A stretch of DNA of 64,000 nt from Metabacillus kandeliae. GTDB lineage: Bacteria; Bacillota; Bacilli; Bacillales; Bacillaceae. Each line of letters opens with the position of its first letter. Positions within the stretch are counted from its first letter, which is position 1. The stretch covers positions 124,001 through 188,000 of the forward strand of contig NZ_JAJOZE010000004.1 of assembly GCF_021166585.1 (NCBI RefSeq), written 5' to 3'. Of the stretch, positions 46,078 to 55,211 are shown one piece after another. A program made the translations under genes and the position numbers. The notes under the pieces are model-generated. The model did not search any database. It saw only the letters and a program-made list of their open reading frames with translations, and was not told the DNA's origin.

Positions 46078-46617
46078 ATGCTTATTTTCGGAGTTCCAAT
46101 ACAGCAAATTTACCTATATGTCATAGGCATTGCCGGCATTTTAACCTTGTTTACATTATTTTTTGGAGATGCAATAAGCGGAGCCTTTGATGCAGATGGG
46201 TTCAGCGCAGTGCTTATTTTTTCCTTTTTTACTTTTCTCGGGGCGATTGGCTTTGCTATGGAGCAGACAACTGAACTGAACAGTGTCCTCATTCTTCTTC
46301 TTTCTGCTCTTTCTGCCCTGCTGCTGGATCTTGTTCTGAAAATCTTTGTACTTGTTCCGCTTTCCCGTGCAGAAGAGTCGCTTGTTTACACAGAACAGTC
46401 GCTGAATGGAAGAATCGGGAAAGTCATTACCGCTATTCCGGAGGATGGGTATGGAGAGGTACTGCTGGAAAGCACGAGCGGCGTGATTTCAAAATCGGCC
46501 CGCAGCCTGACGAATGAAGGAATTAAAGAGGGAGCCGTTATTCTTGTTATAGAAGCAGAAAAAGGCAGTTTAACGGTGAAAGAATATGAACCATTATTTA
46601 AGGGGGAAATCAAATGA
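46078..46617 (+). CDS. yuaF: NfeD-like membrane protein YuaF
   Basis: A 179-residue NfeD-type protein: three or four membrane segments (residues about 10-100) then a small OB-fold beta-barrel (residues 108-175, LNGRIGKVITAIPEDGYGEV). NfeD proteins are coded beside flotillins and help organise membrane microdomains. Ribosome site GAAGGGGG. It overlaps floT by four bases (ATGA). Confidence 0.9.
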   Translation: MLIFGVPIQQIYLYVIGIAGILTLFTLFFGDAISGAFDADGFSAVLIFSFFTFLGAIGFAMEQTTELNSVLILLLSALSALLLDLVLKIFVLVPLSRAEESLVYTEQSLNGRIGKVITAIPEDGYGEVLLESTSGVISKSARSLTNEGIKEGAVILVIEAEKGSLTVKEYEPLFKGEIK

Positions 46618-48137
46618 TGATGACATGGATTGCAATCGGTGTTGCTGTATGTATCGTGCTGGCTGCTGTAGCTGTTTTTATTTCCAAATATAAAACAGCA
46701 GGGCCTGATGAAGCATTAATCGTTACAGGAAGCTATTTGGGCGGGAAAAATGTACATAAAGACGATTCCGGAAACAAAATTAAAATTATCAGAGGCGGAG
46801 GAGCTTTCATTTTCCCTGTATTTCAGCAGGCGCATCCGCTAAGCCTTCTTTCAAGCAAGCTTGATGTTACAACGCCTGAAGTATACACAGAACAAGGGGT
46901 CCCTGTTATGGCGGATGGAACAGCCATTATTAAAATCGGCGGGTCTGTCGAAGAGATTGCAACAGCTGCCGAGCAATTTTTAGGAAAAGCGAAGCAAGAC
47001 CGTGAAGCTGAGGCAAGGGAAGTGCTGGAAGGGCATCTGAGATCGATTCTCGGCTCGATGACAGTGGAGGAAATTTATAAAAACCGCGAAAAATTTTCAC
47101 AGGAAGTCCAGCGTGTCGCTTCACAGGATTTGGCGAAAATGGGCTTGATCATTGTTTCGTTTACAATAAAAGACGTGCGTGACAAAAACGGCTATTTGGA
47201 ATCCTTAGGTAAGCCGAGAATTGCCCAGGTTAAAAGAGATGCTGACATTGCCATGGCTGAAGCGGATAAAGAAACAAGAATCAAGCGGGCTGAAGCAGAT
47301 AAAGATGCGAAGCGCTATGAACTGGAAAGAGCAACAGAAGTAGCAGAATCTGAAAAAATCAATCAGCTGAACATGGCGGAGTACCGGCGCGAACAGGACA
47401 TTGCCAAAGCCAGGGCCGATCAGGCATATGACCTCGAAACTGCGCGTGCGAAGCAGGAAGTAACAGAGCAGGAAATGCAGGTGAAAATCATCGAGCGGCA
47501 AAAGCAGATTGAATTGGAAGAAAAAGAAATACTCCGCAGAGAGCGCCAGTATGACTCTGAGGTAAAGAAGAAAGCTGATGCTGACAGATATTCCGTTGAG
47601 CAGGCAGCGGCCGCAGGAAAAGCGAGGCAAATCGCTGAAACGGAAGCGGAAAGATACCGGGTGGAAGCGATGGCGAAAGCCGAAGCAGAGCGCGTCCGCA
47701 TGGATGGTCTTGCAAAAGCAGAAGCGGAGCGGGCAAAAGGGGAAACAGAGGCAGAAGTCACAAGAATGAAAGGACTTGCTGAAGCAGAAGCAAAGCGGAA
47801 AATCGCAGAAGCATTCGAGGAGTTTGGGCAGGCAGCGATTATGGATATGGTGCTGAAAATGCTTCCTGAATACGCAAAACAAGTGGCAAGCCCGCTTTCC
47901 AACATCGATAAAATTACAGTTGTTGATACTGGAAGCGACTCAGCGAATGGTGGAGCAAACCGCGTCACCTCTTATGCAACCAATTTAATGTCGACGATGC
48001 AGGAATCCCTGAAGGCAGCATCAGGACTTGATGTGAAAGAATTGCTGGAGAATTTCTCCGGGAGAGCATCACTTCAGCGGGACATCAGCCTGTCTGATAG
48101 GAAAAGTTCTGAAATAGCCGCTGGAAAAGAAGAATAA
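46614..48137 (+). CDS. floT: Flotillin FloT (YuaG)
   Basis: A 507-residue flotillin. It has an N-terminal membrane anchor (residues 4-24), an SPFH/PHB domain (about 30-200, with GGGAFIFPVFQ and VPVMADGTAIIKI) and a long coiled coil rich in E, A, K and R with repeated EA pairs (about 210-425), typical of scaffold flotillins. It organises lipid microdomains that hold signalling and secretion proteins. It is translated together with yuaF. Length matches B. subtilis FloT. Confidence 0.95.
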   Translation: MMMTWIAIGVAVCIVLAAVAVFISKYKTAGPDEALIVTGSYLGGKNVHKDDSGNKIKIIRGGGAFIFPVFQQAHPLSLLSSKLDVTTPEVYTEQGVPVMADGTAIIKIGGSVEEIATAAEQFLGKAKQDREAEAREVLEGHLRSILGSMTVEEIYKNREKFSQEVQRVASQDLAKMGLIIVSFTIKDVRDKNGYLESLGKPRIAQVKRDADIAMAEADKETRIKRAEADKDAKRYELERATEVAESEKINQLNMAEYRREQDIAKARADQAYDLETARAKQEVTEQEMQVKIIERQKQIELEEKEILRRERQYDSEVKKKADADRYSVEQAAAAGKARQIAETEAERYRVEAMAKAEAERVRMDGLAKAEAERAKGETEAEVTRMKGLAEAEAKRKIAEAFEEFGQAAIMDMVLKMLPEYAKQVASPLSNIDKITVVDTGSDSANGGANRVTSYATNLMSTMQESLKAASGLDVKELLENFSGRASLQRDISLSDRKSSEIAAGKEE

Positions 48138-48143
48138 GCATGT

Positions 48144-48173
48144 AAAAAGCGCCGCATTCCGGCGCTTTTTTCT
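48144..48173 (+). terminator. Terminator after floT
   Basis: Stem AAAAAGCGCCG / CGGCGCTTTTT, loop CATTC, T-run. Confidence 0.92.
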
Positions 48174-48224
48174 TTATACCGCTTTGAATTTTCCTCTTTG
48201 ACCAAAAATATTATGTCCCTTTCA

Positions 48225-48252
48225 TAAATAAAAACCTGAAACCAGCCGATAA
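48225..48252 (+). promoter_or_regulatory. Sigma-D (motility) promoter of the lipoprotein-chemoreceptor operon
   Basis: TAAA, 16 bases, GCCGATAA: seven of eight bases of the -10 GCCGATAT and full -35 TAAA of sigma-D, about 37 bases before the lipoprotein start. Confidence 0.75.
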
Positions 48253-48288
48253 ACAAAAGGTGAACAATATTCAGAGGAGAGAAGACAT

Positions 48289-49269
48289 ATGAAGCAGCTT
48301 CAAAGTGTTGCAGCTATAATGCTGGTTTTCATACTGCTTGCGGGATGCGCAAGCCAGCAGCCTGCCAGCATACTGGATACAAAGCCGAAAATCGGTATCA
48401 TGCTGTCAGATGCAGGGCTCGGTGACCAATCATTCAGCGACTCGGCTTTTAAAGGACTGGAAAAGGCGAGAAATGAAGGGAAAATCTTTTTTGATTACAG
48501 GGAGCTGAAAGATGCGGGCACCTATGAAAAAGGCCTGACAGACCTTGTTGAAAGCGGCAATGATCTGATTATTGCCCTCGGTTTCATGGAGCAGGAGGAC
48601 TTGGAAAAGGTCGCTAAAAAATACTCAAACAAAAAATTCATTTTAATAGATGCGGTGTCAGAACTGAAAAACGTCACCTCCATCACCTTTAAAGAAAACC
48701 AAGGCTCCTTTCTGGCAGGAGTTGCTGCTGCTTTGGTAACAAAAACCAATACAATCGGTTTTATCGGCGGAGATGATGTTCCGCTCATCCATAAATTTGC
48801 CGATGGCTTTGAACATGGCATAAAGGCTGTGAACCCTGCCATCAAAATCAATAAGCAATACGCCGGCAATTTCGGTGATGACAAGCTTGGAGCAGATCTT
48901 GCAGAAAAGATGATCAAAGATAGGGCTGATGTGATTTACGCAGCGGCAGGGTTTACAGGTGTAGGAGCCTTGAAAAAAGCACAGGAAAATCACGTGTACG
49001 CCATAGGTGTTGACACAGACCAATATTTTTATGCAGAAAAGGCTGTTTTCACCTCAATGGTGAAAAATGTAGATAGCGCTATTTATGACGTCATCAAGAA
49101 TTTTGCGGATACAGGCAAGCTTCCTGAAGGCCATATTGAACTGGGGCTTGATAAAGATGGAGTTGGACTTGCACCAATCCGAATCATTGAGCTGTCTCCA
49201 GAACAAAAAAGAATCATTGAGCAATGGACCGGAAAAGTGAAAAACGGGGAAGCGGAGGCAGGCCAATGA
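48289..49269 (+). CDS. BMP/PnrA-family substrate-binding lipoprotein
   Basis: A 326-residue lipoprotein: signal peptide with lipobox LLAGC (Cys20) and a BMP/PnrA-type binding domain ([77 protein letters not shown]). PnrA-like proteins bind purine nucleosides for ABC import, but no permease or ATPase follows. Instead its stop overlaps a chemoreceptor gene and a sigma-D-like promoter lies upstream, so it is probably a ligand-binding partner for chemotaxis. GGAGAG ribosome site. Confidence 0.88.
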   Translation: MKQLQSVAAIMLVFILLAGCASQQPASILDTKPKIGIMLSDAGLGDQSFSDSAFKGLEKARNEGKIFFDYRELKDAGTYEKGLTDLVESGNDLIIALGFMEQEDLEKVAKKYSNKKFILIDAVSELKNVTSITFKENQGSFLAGVAAALVTKTNTIGFIGGDDVPLIHKFADGFEHGIKAVNPAIKINKQYAGNFGDDKLGADLAEKMIKDRADVIYAAAGFTGVGALKKAQENHVYAIGVDTDQYFYAEKAVFTSMVKNVDSAIYDVIKNFADTGKLPEGHIELGLDKDGVGLAPIRIIELSPEQKRIIEQWTGKVKNGEAEAGQ

Positions 49270-50915
49270 CCATTCGAAAAAGACTGTGGCTGAATTCATT
49301 AGGCTTGCTGATTTTAGCAGCAGTCCTCATTTCTTACATCATTTATAACATGGTGACCATTCAATCATCCAACCAGGATTATGTCCCGATTTTAATGAGC
49401 GTGCAAAAAACAGATGCTGACATGAACGCTGTGCAGCAGAGCCTGGATAACTTTTCTGTCACAATGACCGACAGCGGAGCAGATGAAGCGCTGAAGGGAA
49501 TACAGCTGCTGAATGCAGATATGAAAAAAACTCAGCAGCTGCTTGCTGGAAAGAACATTCTTCCCATAGAAAAAGCTGCGAAGAAGTATAATGGTTGGAA
49601 GCTTGACGCTGAAAAAGCCGTAAAGGACAAGGACGGACCTGCAGTAAAGAGGGAATCCTCCCGCGTAAAAGGCATTCAAAATGATATTTATGAGCTTCAG
49701 CTTCTTGTGAATGCTTACTACAAAACACTGGAAAAAGATCTGCAGAACCAGATCAAATTTGTCATATCATCAGCATTAGCGGGGCTGATCGTCCTCCTTA
49801 TCATTACCGGATTCATGTCCTACAGGCTGACAAATAAAATTACCCGGCCGCTCAAAGCCCTTTCCAACAATGCAGGCGAAATTGCCAAAGGAAATTTGGC
49901 TGTAGAGCCGGCAGTCATTAAAAGCAAGGATGAACTCGGCGCTTTAAGCGAGTCATTCACACAGATGACAGATCAGCTGAAAGGCCTCCTGTTTTCCATT
50001 GACAGTGTGAGCAAAGAGGTGGAAGGCTTTACTATCGGGCTGGAAGGGGAAAACAAGGCCCTGACAGAAATCAGCAACCAGGTTGCCGTTTCAACAGAAG
50101 AATTATCAGCAGGCTCCCAGTCCATTTCGATGGAGCTTCAGGACGCTGTTGCTCTCATCGAACAAATGGACAAGGATTTCAGCATCAATGTCGAACGGTC
50201 AGAGCGGCTCTCAGACCATGGGCTCCAGGCGAAACAGGCGGTTGAAAACGGCCAGTCTGCCATGGAGGAGCAGCAAAAGCTGATTATGGAGAATATGGAA
50301 ACAAGCAGGCTGATTGATCATTCAACGAAAATTTTTGTGCATCAAACCGGGAAAATTGAGGATATGGCGAAAACTGTCTCTGCGATCGCAGACCAGACGA
50401 ACCTGCTTGCCCTGAATGCAGCCATTGAAGCGGCAAGGGCCGGTGAAGCAGGCAAAGGCTTCGCAGTAGTGGCAGAAGAGGTCAGAAAGCTTGCAGAGCA
50501 GTCCAACGTGGCAACAAACCATATTTTTGAAACAGTCGCACAAATCAAAAAAGGAATTTCAGAAGTATCTGCTGCCGTTGACAAAGGCGTCGGCATTGCA
50601 GAGAGCCAGCAGTCATCAATGGAAATGACAAACCACTCGTTCCAAAACATCGAACAAAAAATGAACCAAATTTCGCAAGAACTGGATTACCTGCTGAAGG
50701 GCATCTATGCCTCTAAAGAAATCGGCGGCAAGGTGCTGCAAAACGCCGAAAGCATCAGCGCTGTTGTCGAGCAATCTGCAGCAGGAAGCGAAGAAATTAC
50801 CGCTTCCACAAACGAGCAGCTGCTCGCCTTTGAAAAAGTATCAAACAAAGTGACAGAGCTGCGCAATTTGACAGATGACCTTAATAAAACAGTAGGGCTA
50901 TTCAAACTTTCCTGA
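49266..50915 (+). CDS. Methyl-accepting chemotaxis protein
   Basis: A 549-residue transmembrane chemoreceptor. TM1 is at about residues 9-28, an extracellular helical sensor follows, TM2 is at about 163-186, then HAMP ([20 protein letters not shown]) and the signalling domain with the conserved hairpin tip [21 protein letters not shown] chose the ATG at 49266 behind GGAGG; it overlaps the lipoprotein stop (ATGA), so both are made together. The small sensor suggests it reads the ligand-loaded lipoprotein rather than the ligand itself; that is inference. Confidence 0.92.
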   Translation: MTIRKRLWLNSLGLLILAAVLISYIIYNMVTIQSSNQDYVPILMSVQKTDADMNAVQQSLDNFSVTMTDSGADEALKGIQLLNADMKKTQQLLAGKNILPIEKAAKKYNGWKLDAEKAVKDKDGPAVKRESSRVKGIQNDIYELQLLVNAYYKTLEKDLQNQIKFVISSALAGLIVLLIITGFMSYRLTNKITRPLKALSNNAGEIAKGNLAVEPAVIKSKDELGALSESFTQMTDQLKGLLFSIDSVSKEVEGFTIGLEGENKALTEISNQVAVSTEELSAGSQSISMELQDAVALIEQMDKDFSINVERSERLSDHGLQAKQAVENGQSAMEEQQKLIMENMETSRLIDHSTKIFVHQTGKIEDMAKTVSAIADQTNLLALNAAIEAARAGEAGKGFAVVAEEVRKLAEQSNVATNHIFETVAQIKKGISEVSAAVDKGVGIAESQQSSMEMTNHSFQNIEQKMNQISQELDYLLKGIYASKEIGGKVLQNAESISAVVEQSAAGSEEITASTNEQLLAFEKVSNKVTELRNLTDDLNKTVGLFKLS

Positions 50916-50921
50916 TCGTTC

Positions 50922-50958
50922 AAGCTGTCTCCTTTAAAACTGGGAGACAGCTTTTTTT
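50922..50958 (+). terminator. Terminator after the chemoreceptor gene
   Basis: Stem AAGCTGTCTCC / GGGAGACAGCTT followed by a T-run. Confidence 0.9.
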
Positions 50959-51035
50959 CTTTCCGGCTTGTTTTCGCTTTATTTGGGTATAGTGAAAAAG
51001 GAACTGTAAGTCAGTCATCTAGAGGTGAAAACACA

Positions 51036-52016
51036 ATGCTGCTGCTGAAATTTATCGGAGGCATGTTATCAAAATTATTAAGCAAGCTGTTCAGCTTTGC
51101 CACATTCAGCTTTTTGGGGAGAGTTCCATCTAAGGACGACTCTAAAATCAGCTTCATCGGCGTCCTATCCTTTTATTGGCTGCTGCTTTGCTTTTCACTG
51201 GCGTATCCCCAGGCGCTCAGCCATATCATCCTGTTTGCACCGAAAGACCCGGCAGCAGTCAGAGTCATAACCCTGTTTCTGCTGGTTCTGGTTCCGCTCA
51301 TGACAGGCTGGACGACAACGAAAGTCAGCAACTATGATTCCGAAAAAAGGCCTTTATGGAAACAGCTTCTTTATGGATATCCCTATACTGTGATCCTAGG
51401 GTTCCTCGTAGTCGGACTGATCATCACAGTCCCGCTCGTCAAAGCCCGTGCTTTTCTGCTGCTGTACTACCTGGATACCATCAAAATCATGATTCACAAA
51501 GGCAATTATGATGAGGCAATTAAGGAAATCCGCTCTATCCTGAAAAATCACAGCATCGAAAGCCATGGCGTTAATCCCAATAAAATTCTTTGGCTGCAGT
51601 TCATCGCATTGATTTGGGTAGAAGGGGAAATCTTTCACCATAGGATGTCAAAGGAAATGAAAGTAATAAAAGGAAAGCATGACGGAAAGGACTTTCAAAT
51701 TCTTCTGCATGCCACAGATATTGCCATAACCGGAAAACGGGAAATTGCCACAAAGCTCAGAGCGATTCTTGCTGAAAACCTCTCTGAGAAGAATATGTAT
51801 TTTTCCTGGGATGAAAAAGGCCATAAGATAGAAGATACGATCCAGGACTATAAAAAAAAGCTTGAAAACGGCGAGTCCATTGAAGGAAAATCCATTGCAG
51901 AGCTTGTGGAAAACCTTCGGGACATTGGTTTGTCACAGGAGGAATGGAGTGCGATCCGAAAGCAGATTTATAAGCTGGAGGTTTTGAATGGAGGAGAGGG
52001 GGGTTCTGTGGAGTGA
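51036..52016 (+). CDS. Membrane protein of unknown function
   Basis: A 326-residue protein I do not recognise. The N-terminal half has three membrane segments (about residues 41-60, 77-96 and 112-135), with a cytoplasmic-looking WTTTKVSNYDSEKRP loop; the C-terminal half (about 150-326) is soluble and helical, with GNYDEAIKEIRSILKNHS resembling a TPR-type helix pair. Ribosome site AGAGGTGA. It stands alone. Its 3' end runs into a family C repeat region, and the last residues (NGGEGGSVE) may derive from that. Confidence 0.65.
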   Translation: MLLLKFIGGMLSKLLSKLFSFATFSFLGRVPSKDDSKISFIGVLSFYWLLLCFSLAYPQALSHIILFAPKDPAAVRVITLFLLVLVPLMTGWTTTKVSNYDSEKRPLWKQLLYGYPYTVILGFLVVGLIITVPLVKARAFLLLYYLDTIKIMIHKGNYDEAIKEIRSILKNHSIESHGVNPNKILWLQFIALIWVEGEIFHHRMSKEMKVIKGKHDGKDFQILLHATDIAITGKREIATKLRAILAENLSEKNMYFSWDEKGHKIEDTIQDYKKKLENGESIEGKSIAELVENLRDIGLSQEEWSAIRKQIYKLEVLNGGEGGSVE

Positions 52017-52053
52017 AGGGGGTTAGGGTCTCTGTCCCCTTTTTAACTAGGCG

Positions 52054-52312
52054 CCTGTCCCCCGTTCCACTAAAGAAATAAAGACCTGGCACTTTCTTCG
52101 TGAACCGCTGATGCAGCCGAGTTTTCAAGAGCTAGTACCTGTCCTGTAATCAAGTACAGCGAAGGGGGACAGGTGCAGTCATGCTGACACCTGTCCCCCC
52201 GCTATGCTAAAGAAATAAAGGCCTGGAACCTGGTTTGGAAAGGCTTGTGCAGAAAGGGCTGAAAGTACCAGCTCTCTGTCCCTTTATACTTTAACGGAAC
52301 GGGGGCCAGGTC
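52054..52312. repeat. Cluster of CCTGTCCC-TAAAG repeat units (family C), second locus
   Basis: Units at 52054-52092 and 52190-52229 (plus) begin CCTGTCCCCC and share CTAAAGAAATAAAG-R-CCTGG; a third, on the minus strand at 52276-52312, begins CCTGGCCCCCGTT and ends GGGACAG. Further GGGGACAGG words follow to about 52340. The 379-base gap 52017-52394 holds no credible gene. Confidence 0.8.
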
Positions 52313-52394
52313 ACTGGCTAGAAAGGGGACAGGGACTGCTGTTTTCAACAAATAACAAGACCCCTGCCCCCCCTTAAAAAGTGCTCAACCACTC

Positions 52395-52526
52395 CTACAA
52401 ATGATCATTCTCCTTGGAAAACTGATCAGCACCGCGCTTGCGGTTTTTTTCTGCTTCCATGTTTTTCTCGTGGCGCTTGGCGTTGTTGTCTTGTGCTTTT
52501 TTATCGTTATCACTTGTGTGCGGCAT
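52395..52526 (-). CDS. Small hydrophilic DUF3941-type protein
   Basis: A 43-residue gene on the minus strand, too short for most gene finders: MPHTSDNDKKAQDNNAKRHE, ending FSKENDHL. The sequence is highly charged and resembles DUF3941 small proteins of Bacillus, of unknown function. Its ribosome site AAAGGGG is part of the 3' arm of the degV terminator, and the start follows the T-run. Expression therefore depends on readthrough from degV or an unseen promoter. Confidence 0.75.
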   Translation of the reverse strand: MPHTSDNDKKAQDNNAKRHEKNMEAEKNRKRGADQFSKENDHL

Positions 52527-52580
52527 AAAAAAAGCCCCTTTCAGGATGATGTACCTTTAAGGTACCCTGAGGGGGCGGGC
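52527..52580 (-). terminator. Terminator of degV that also carries the next gene's ribosome site
   Basis: On the minus strand the arms GCCCCCTCAGGG and CCTGAAAGGGGC enclose a perfect GTACCTT/AAGGTAC inner hairpin, followed by TTTTTTT then ATG. Confidence 0.8.
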
Positions 52581-52581
52581 T

Positions 52582-53445
52582 TCATTCTGTTTCAGCTTCG
52601 CTGGAGAAAAATACGGCAATGGTTCCTGGGCCGGAGTGCGAGCCGACTGCAGCGCCGATTGTGTTAATGAGCACTTGTTTCGGCTGAAAGGCTTCTTCGA
52701 TCATTGCTTTTACCTCTTGAGCTGTTTCTTCAGCATCGCCATGGCTGATGGCAACGGTTTGGGTGCTGATTCCGTTTCCGCGTTCATTCATAAGTTCAAT
52801 GATGCGGCGGTATACCTTTTTTTTGCCGCGGATTTTTTCGCGGGGAATCAGTTTTCCGTTTTCCACGTCAAGGAGGGGCTTGATGTTTAATAGTCCTCCA
52901 AGGAAGGCAGAGGCTTTGCTGACCCGTCCGCCTTTGGCAAGGAAATCGAGGTCATCAACTGTGAATAAGTGTTCAATGTTTTGGCAAAAAGCAGAGATTG
53001 CCTGTTCCAGCTCCGGCAGCGGAGTTCCTTTTTTAGCGAGCTCGGATGCTTTTACGACAGCAAGACCGTAGCCCATTGAAGCTCCTTTTGAATCAATGAT
53101 GGAAAGTTTAAAACCGGGGTATTCTTCTTTCACTTCATTTGCGACCATCACTGATGTCTGATAGGTGCCGGACAGTTCAGAGGAAAAGGCTACATACAGG
53201 CTTGGCGTGCCTGATTTAGCAAGCTCTGTAAAAATTTCCTTCATTTTGAGCGGTGATGCCTGCGAAGTTTTCGGAGTTTGGCCTTCTTTAATGGCGGCAT
53301 AAACTTCTTTCGGCTGGATGCCGACTAGATCTTCATAGTTTTGGCCGTTTAGTTCTACTCCGAGCGGAATGAGCGTCACATTTTCCTCTTTAAAAAAGGA
53401 TAGTGGCAAATCACATGCACTGTCTGCTAAAATATGAACGTTCAT
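52582..53445 (-). CDS. yitS: DegV-family fatty-acid-binding protein (YitS)
   Basis: A 287-residue DegV-family protein, one of the FakB-type fatty-acid carriers that present fatty acids to the FakA kinase. Family words: ILADSACDLP at the N terminus, TSQASP, YVAFSSELSGTYQ, and IGAAVGSHSGPGTIAVFF near the end. Start MNVHILADSAC (53445) behind GAGGTG; an upstream ATG adds 18 basic residues with no support. It is divergent from yitT, as yitS/yitT neighbours in B. subtilis. Confidence 0.9.
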   Translation of the reverse strand: MNVHILADSACDLPLSFFKEENVTLIPLGVELNGQNYEDLVGIQPKEVYAAIKEGQTPKTSQASPLKMKEIFTELAKSGTPSLYVAFSSELSGTYQTSVMVANEVKEEYPGFKLSIIDSKGASMGYGLAVVKASELAKKGTPLPELEQAISAFCQNIEHLFTVDDLDFLAKGGRVSKASAFLGGLLNIKPLLDVENGKLIPREKIRGKKKVYRRIIELMNERGNGISTQTVAISHGDAEETAQEVKAMIEEAFQPKQVLINTIGAAVGSHSGPGTIAVFFSSEAETE

Positions 53446-53715
53446 GGCTACACCTCTTTCTTTCTTTCTTTTTTTACGTAAATAGGCTGCTGAAAACATG
53501 CTTTTACGGCTGTTTAAAACAGGGTAATGAAAATAGGGTCATTCCCCGAAAATATGTATGCTGCATTACCGTCAGGCGATAAGAAAACAATATGTATAAA
53601 TGCTGAAAAATGCCGGTAAAGCAGACAGGGCATGATTACCAATTCTATCATGAAATGAGTAAAAAACAATCATTCCAGTATTTGAAAAAATAATCAGACA
53701 AGGAGGCAGGCGTTT

Positions 53716-54558
53716 ATGGCCAGACAAGAAGGAGTAAGAATGGCGATCGTTATTTTCGGGGCACTCCTGAATGCGATCGCACTGAATCTGTTTTTAATTC
53801 CCGCCAATGTATATGCAAGCGGGTTTACAGGAATAGCGCAGCTCGTGTCGGATATTCTGAGCGAGTACACGTCGATTCGAATTTCTACAGGAATTTTGCT
53901 GCTTGCCTTAAACATCCCAGTATTTGTTATCGGCTGGAGGATGGTAGGCAAGGCTTTTACGGTGTACAGCATTGTCAGCGTTGCAGCGACAACCGTATTT
54001 TTAGGGTTTATTCCGCTGCATGAGCTGTCAAAGGATATTCTTCTGAATGCTGTTTTTGGAGGAGTTATTGCAGCTGTCGGCGTCGGGCTGACATTGAAAT
54101 TCGGGGCTTCCACGGGCGGGATGGATATTGTGGCCATGATTCTTTCCCGGTTAAAGGACAAGCCGGTCGGGACTTATTTCTTTTCTTTAAATGCTTTGAT
54201 TATTTTCACAGCAGGAATGCTGTATGGATGGGAGAAAGCGTTATACACACTAGTAACTTTATACGTTTCTACACGGGTGATTGATGCCATTCATACGCGC
54301 TATGAGAAACTGACTGCCATGATTGTGACGAAAAAGAGCGAAGAGATGAGACAGGCTATTCATGCCAAGCTTGTCAGGGGCATTACCAATGTTCCGGCAA
54401 AAGGGGCATTCAGCAATGAAAACAGAGACATGATGATCATGGTCATTACGAGATATGAGCTTTATGATCTGGAAAAAATCATAAAGGAGATTGATCCGCA
54501 GGCATTCACAAACATAGTGGAAACAGCCGCTATTTACGGATCATTTAGAAAAAATTGA
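53716..54558 (+). CDS. yitT: YitT-family membrane protein
   Basis: A 280-residue YitT family protein: five membrane segments (DUF161, with NLFLIPANVYASGFTGIAQL and LKFGASTGGMDIVA) and a C-terminal DUF2179 soluble domain (LTAMIVTKKSEEM...MMIMVITRYEL). The function is unknown; some relatives are linked to transport. Ribosome site AAGGAGG. It overlaps the ipi gene by four bases. Confidence 0.92.
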   Translation: MARQEGVRMAIVIFGALLNAIALNLFLIPANVYASGFTGIAQLVSDILSEYTSIRISTGILLLALNIPVFVIGWRMVGKAFTVYSIVSVAATTVFLGFIPLHELSKDILLNAVFGGVIAAVGVGLTLKFGASTGGMDIVAMILSRLKDKPVGTYFFSLNALIIFTAGMLYGWEKALYTLVTLYVSTRVIDAIHTRYEKLTAMIVTKKSEEMRQAIHAKLVRGITNVPAKGAFSNENRDMMIMVITRYELYDLEKIIKEIDPQAFTNIVETAAIYGSFRKN

Positions 54559-54992
54559 TGAAATGGCTGACTGGCATACTCTGCATTATCCTTCTTGCGG
54601 GATGCAGCTCTAAAGAGGCGGCGAAAAAAGTGGATAAGGATAAATTGATTCTGCATGCATCACAGGAAGTAAAGGAAGGGTCCATTATATTTGTTTTCAC
54701 GATTCACAATCCTTCTGATAAAGGAAAAAAGCTTGTTTTCAAGTCCGGTAAAAAGTATGAAATTACAGTCAGGGACTCTGGCGGTAAGGAAGTATACCGT
54801 TATTCAAAAGGAAAAATGTTTACACAGGCCATTGAGGAATCCTCGATTCAGCCTGGAGAAACCCTTTCTTATCAAGAAGCATGGAATTATTTAAAAGAAG
54901 GTTTTCCGACTGGCAACTACAAAGCCGTTATTGAGTTTTTAGGAACAGATCCTCCCTTAAAAGCGGATTTAAAGTTTTCCTTGCCGGAATAA
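54555..54992 (+). CDS. ipi: BsuPI-domain lipoprotein (intracellular proteinase inhibitor-like)
   Basis: A 145-residue protein with a BsuPI domain (VFTIHNPSDKGKKLVFKSGK, YEITVRDSGGKEVYRYSKGK), the fold of the B. subtilis intracellular proteinase inhibitor, which follows yitT there too. Unlike the cytoplasmic inhibitor, this copy has a signal peptide with lipobox LLAGC (Cys17), so it sits on the outer face of the membrane and may not inhibit intracellular proteases. Translationally coupled to yitT. Confidence 0.85.
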   Translation: MMKWLTGILCIILLAGCSSKEAAKKVDKDKLILHASQEVKEGSIIFVFTIHNPSDKGKKLVFKSGKKYEITVRDSGGKEVYRYSKGKMFTQAIEESSIQPGETLSYQEAWNYLKEGFPTGNYKAVIEFLGTDPPLKADLKFSLPE

Positions 54993-55028
54993 ACAAGCTG
55001 CGGAAAGATATCCGCAGCTTGTTTTTTG
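54991..55028. terminator. Terminator after the ipi-like gene
   Basis: Stem AAACAAGCTGCGGA / TCCGCAGCTTGTTT, loop AAGATA, T-run. Confidence 0.88.
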
Positions 55029-55029
55029 C

Positions 55030-55209
55030 TTATTTCAACTGATTCAGATCATCTTGAAGGCTCTTGAGCTGGCCTCTTTCCGCGTCAGAGGACTGGGCAT
55101 AAGCGGAGGAAAGGGCGTTTTGCGCCTTTTCTGCCGTTTGGCTTCCCGCTTCTGAGTTCTCGGCTTTTCTGACCATTTCCCGAGCTTTTTGAAAAAGTTT
55201 GTTTCCCAT
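55030..55209 (-). CDS. DUF3813-type small protein
   Basis: A 59-residue helical protein not easily found by length-limited searches: MGNKLFQKAREMVRKAENSE then AEKAQNALSSAYAQSSDAER and QDDLNQLK. It resembles the DUF3813 family of Bacillus, unknown function. Ribosome site GGAGGG. Probably in one transcript with the small gene just upstream (55212-55367). Confidence 0.75.
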   Translation of the reverse strand: MGNKLFQKAREMVRKAENSEAGSQTAEKAQNALSSAYAQSSDAERGQLKSLQDDLNQLK

Positions 55210-55211
55210 TG

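Noticed and set aside
50975-51000. GGGTAT as a sigma-B -10 before the unknown membrane protein gene
   Set aside because: No GTTTAA-like -35 at 12-14 bases; the nearest GTTTTC is only nine bases away.
52401-52667. Plus-strand 88-codon hydrophobic open frame
   Set aside because: It lies opposite the DUF3941 gene, the degV terminator and the degV end, and has no ribosome site.
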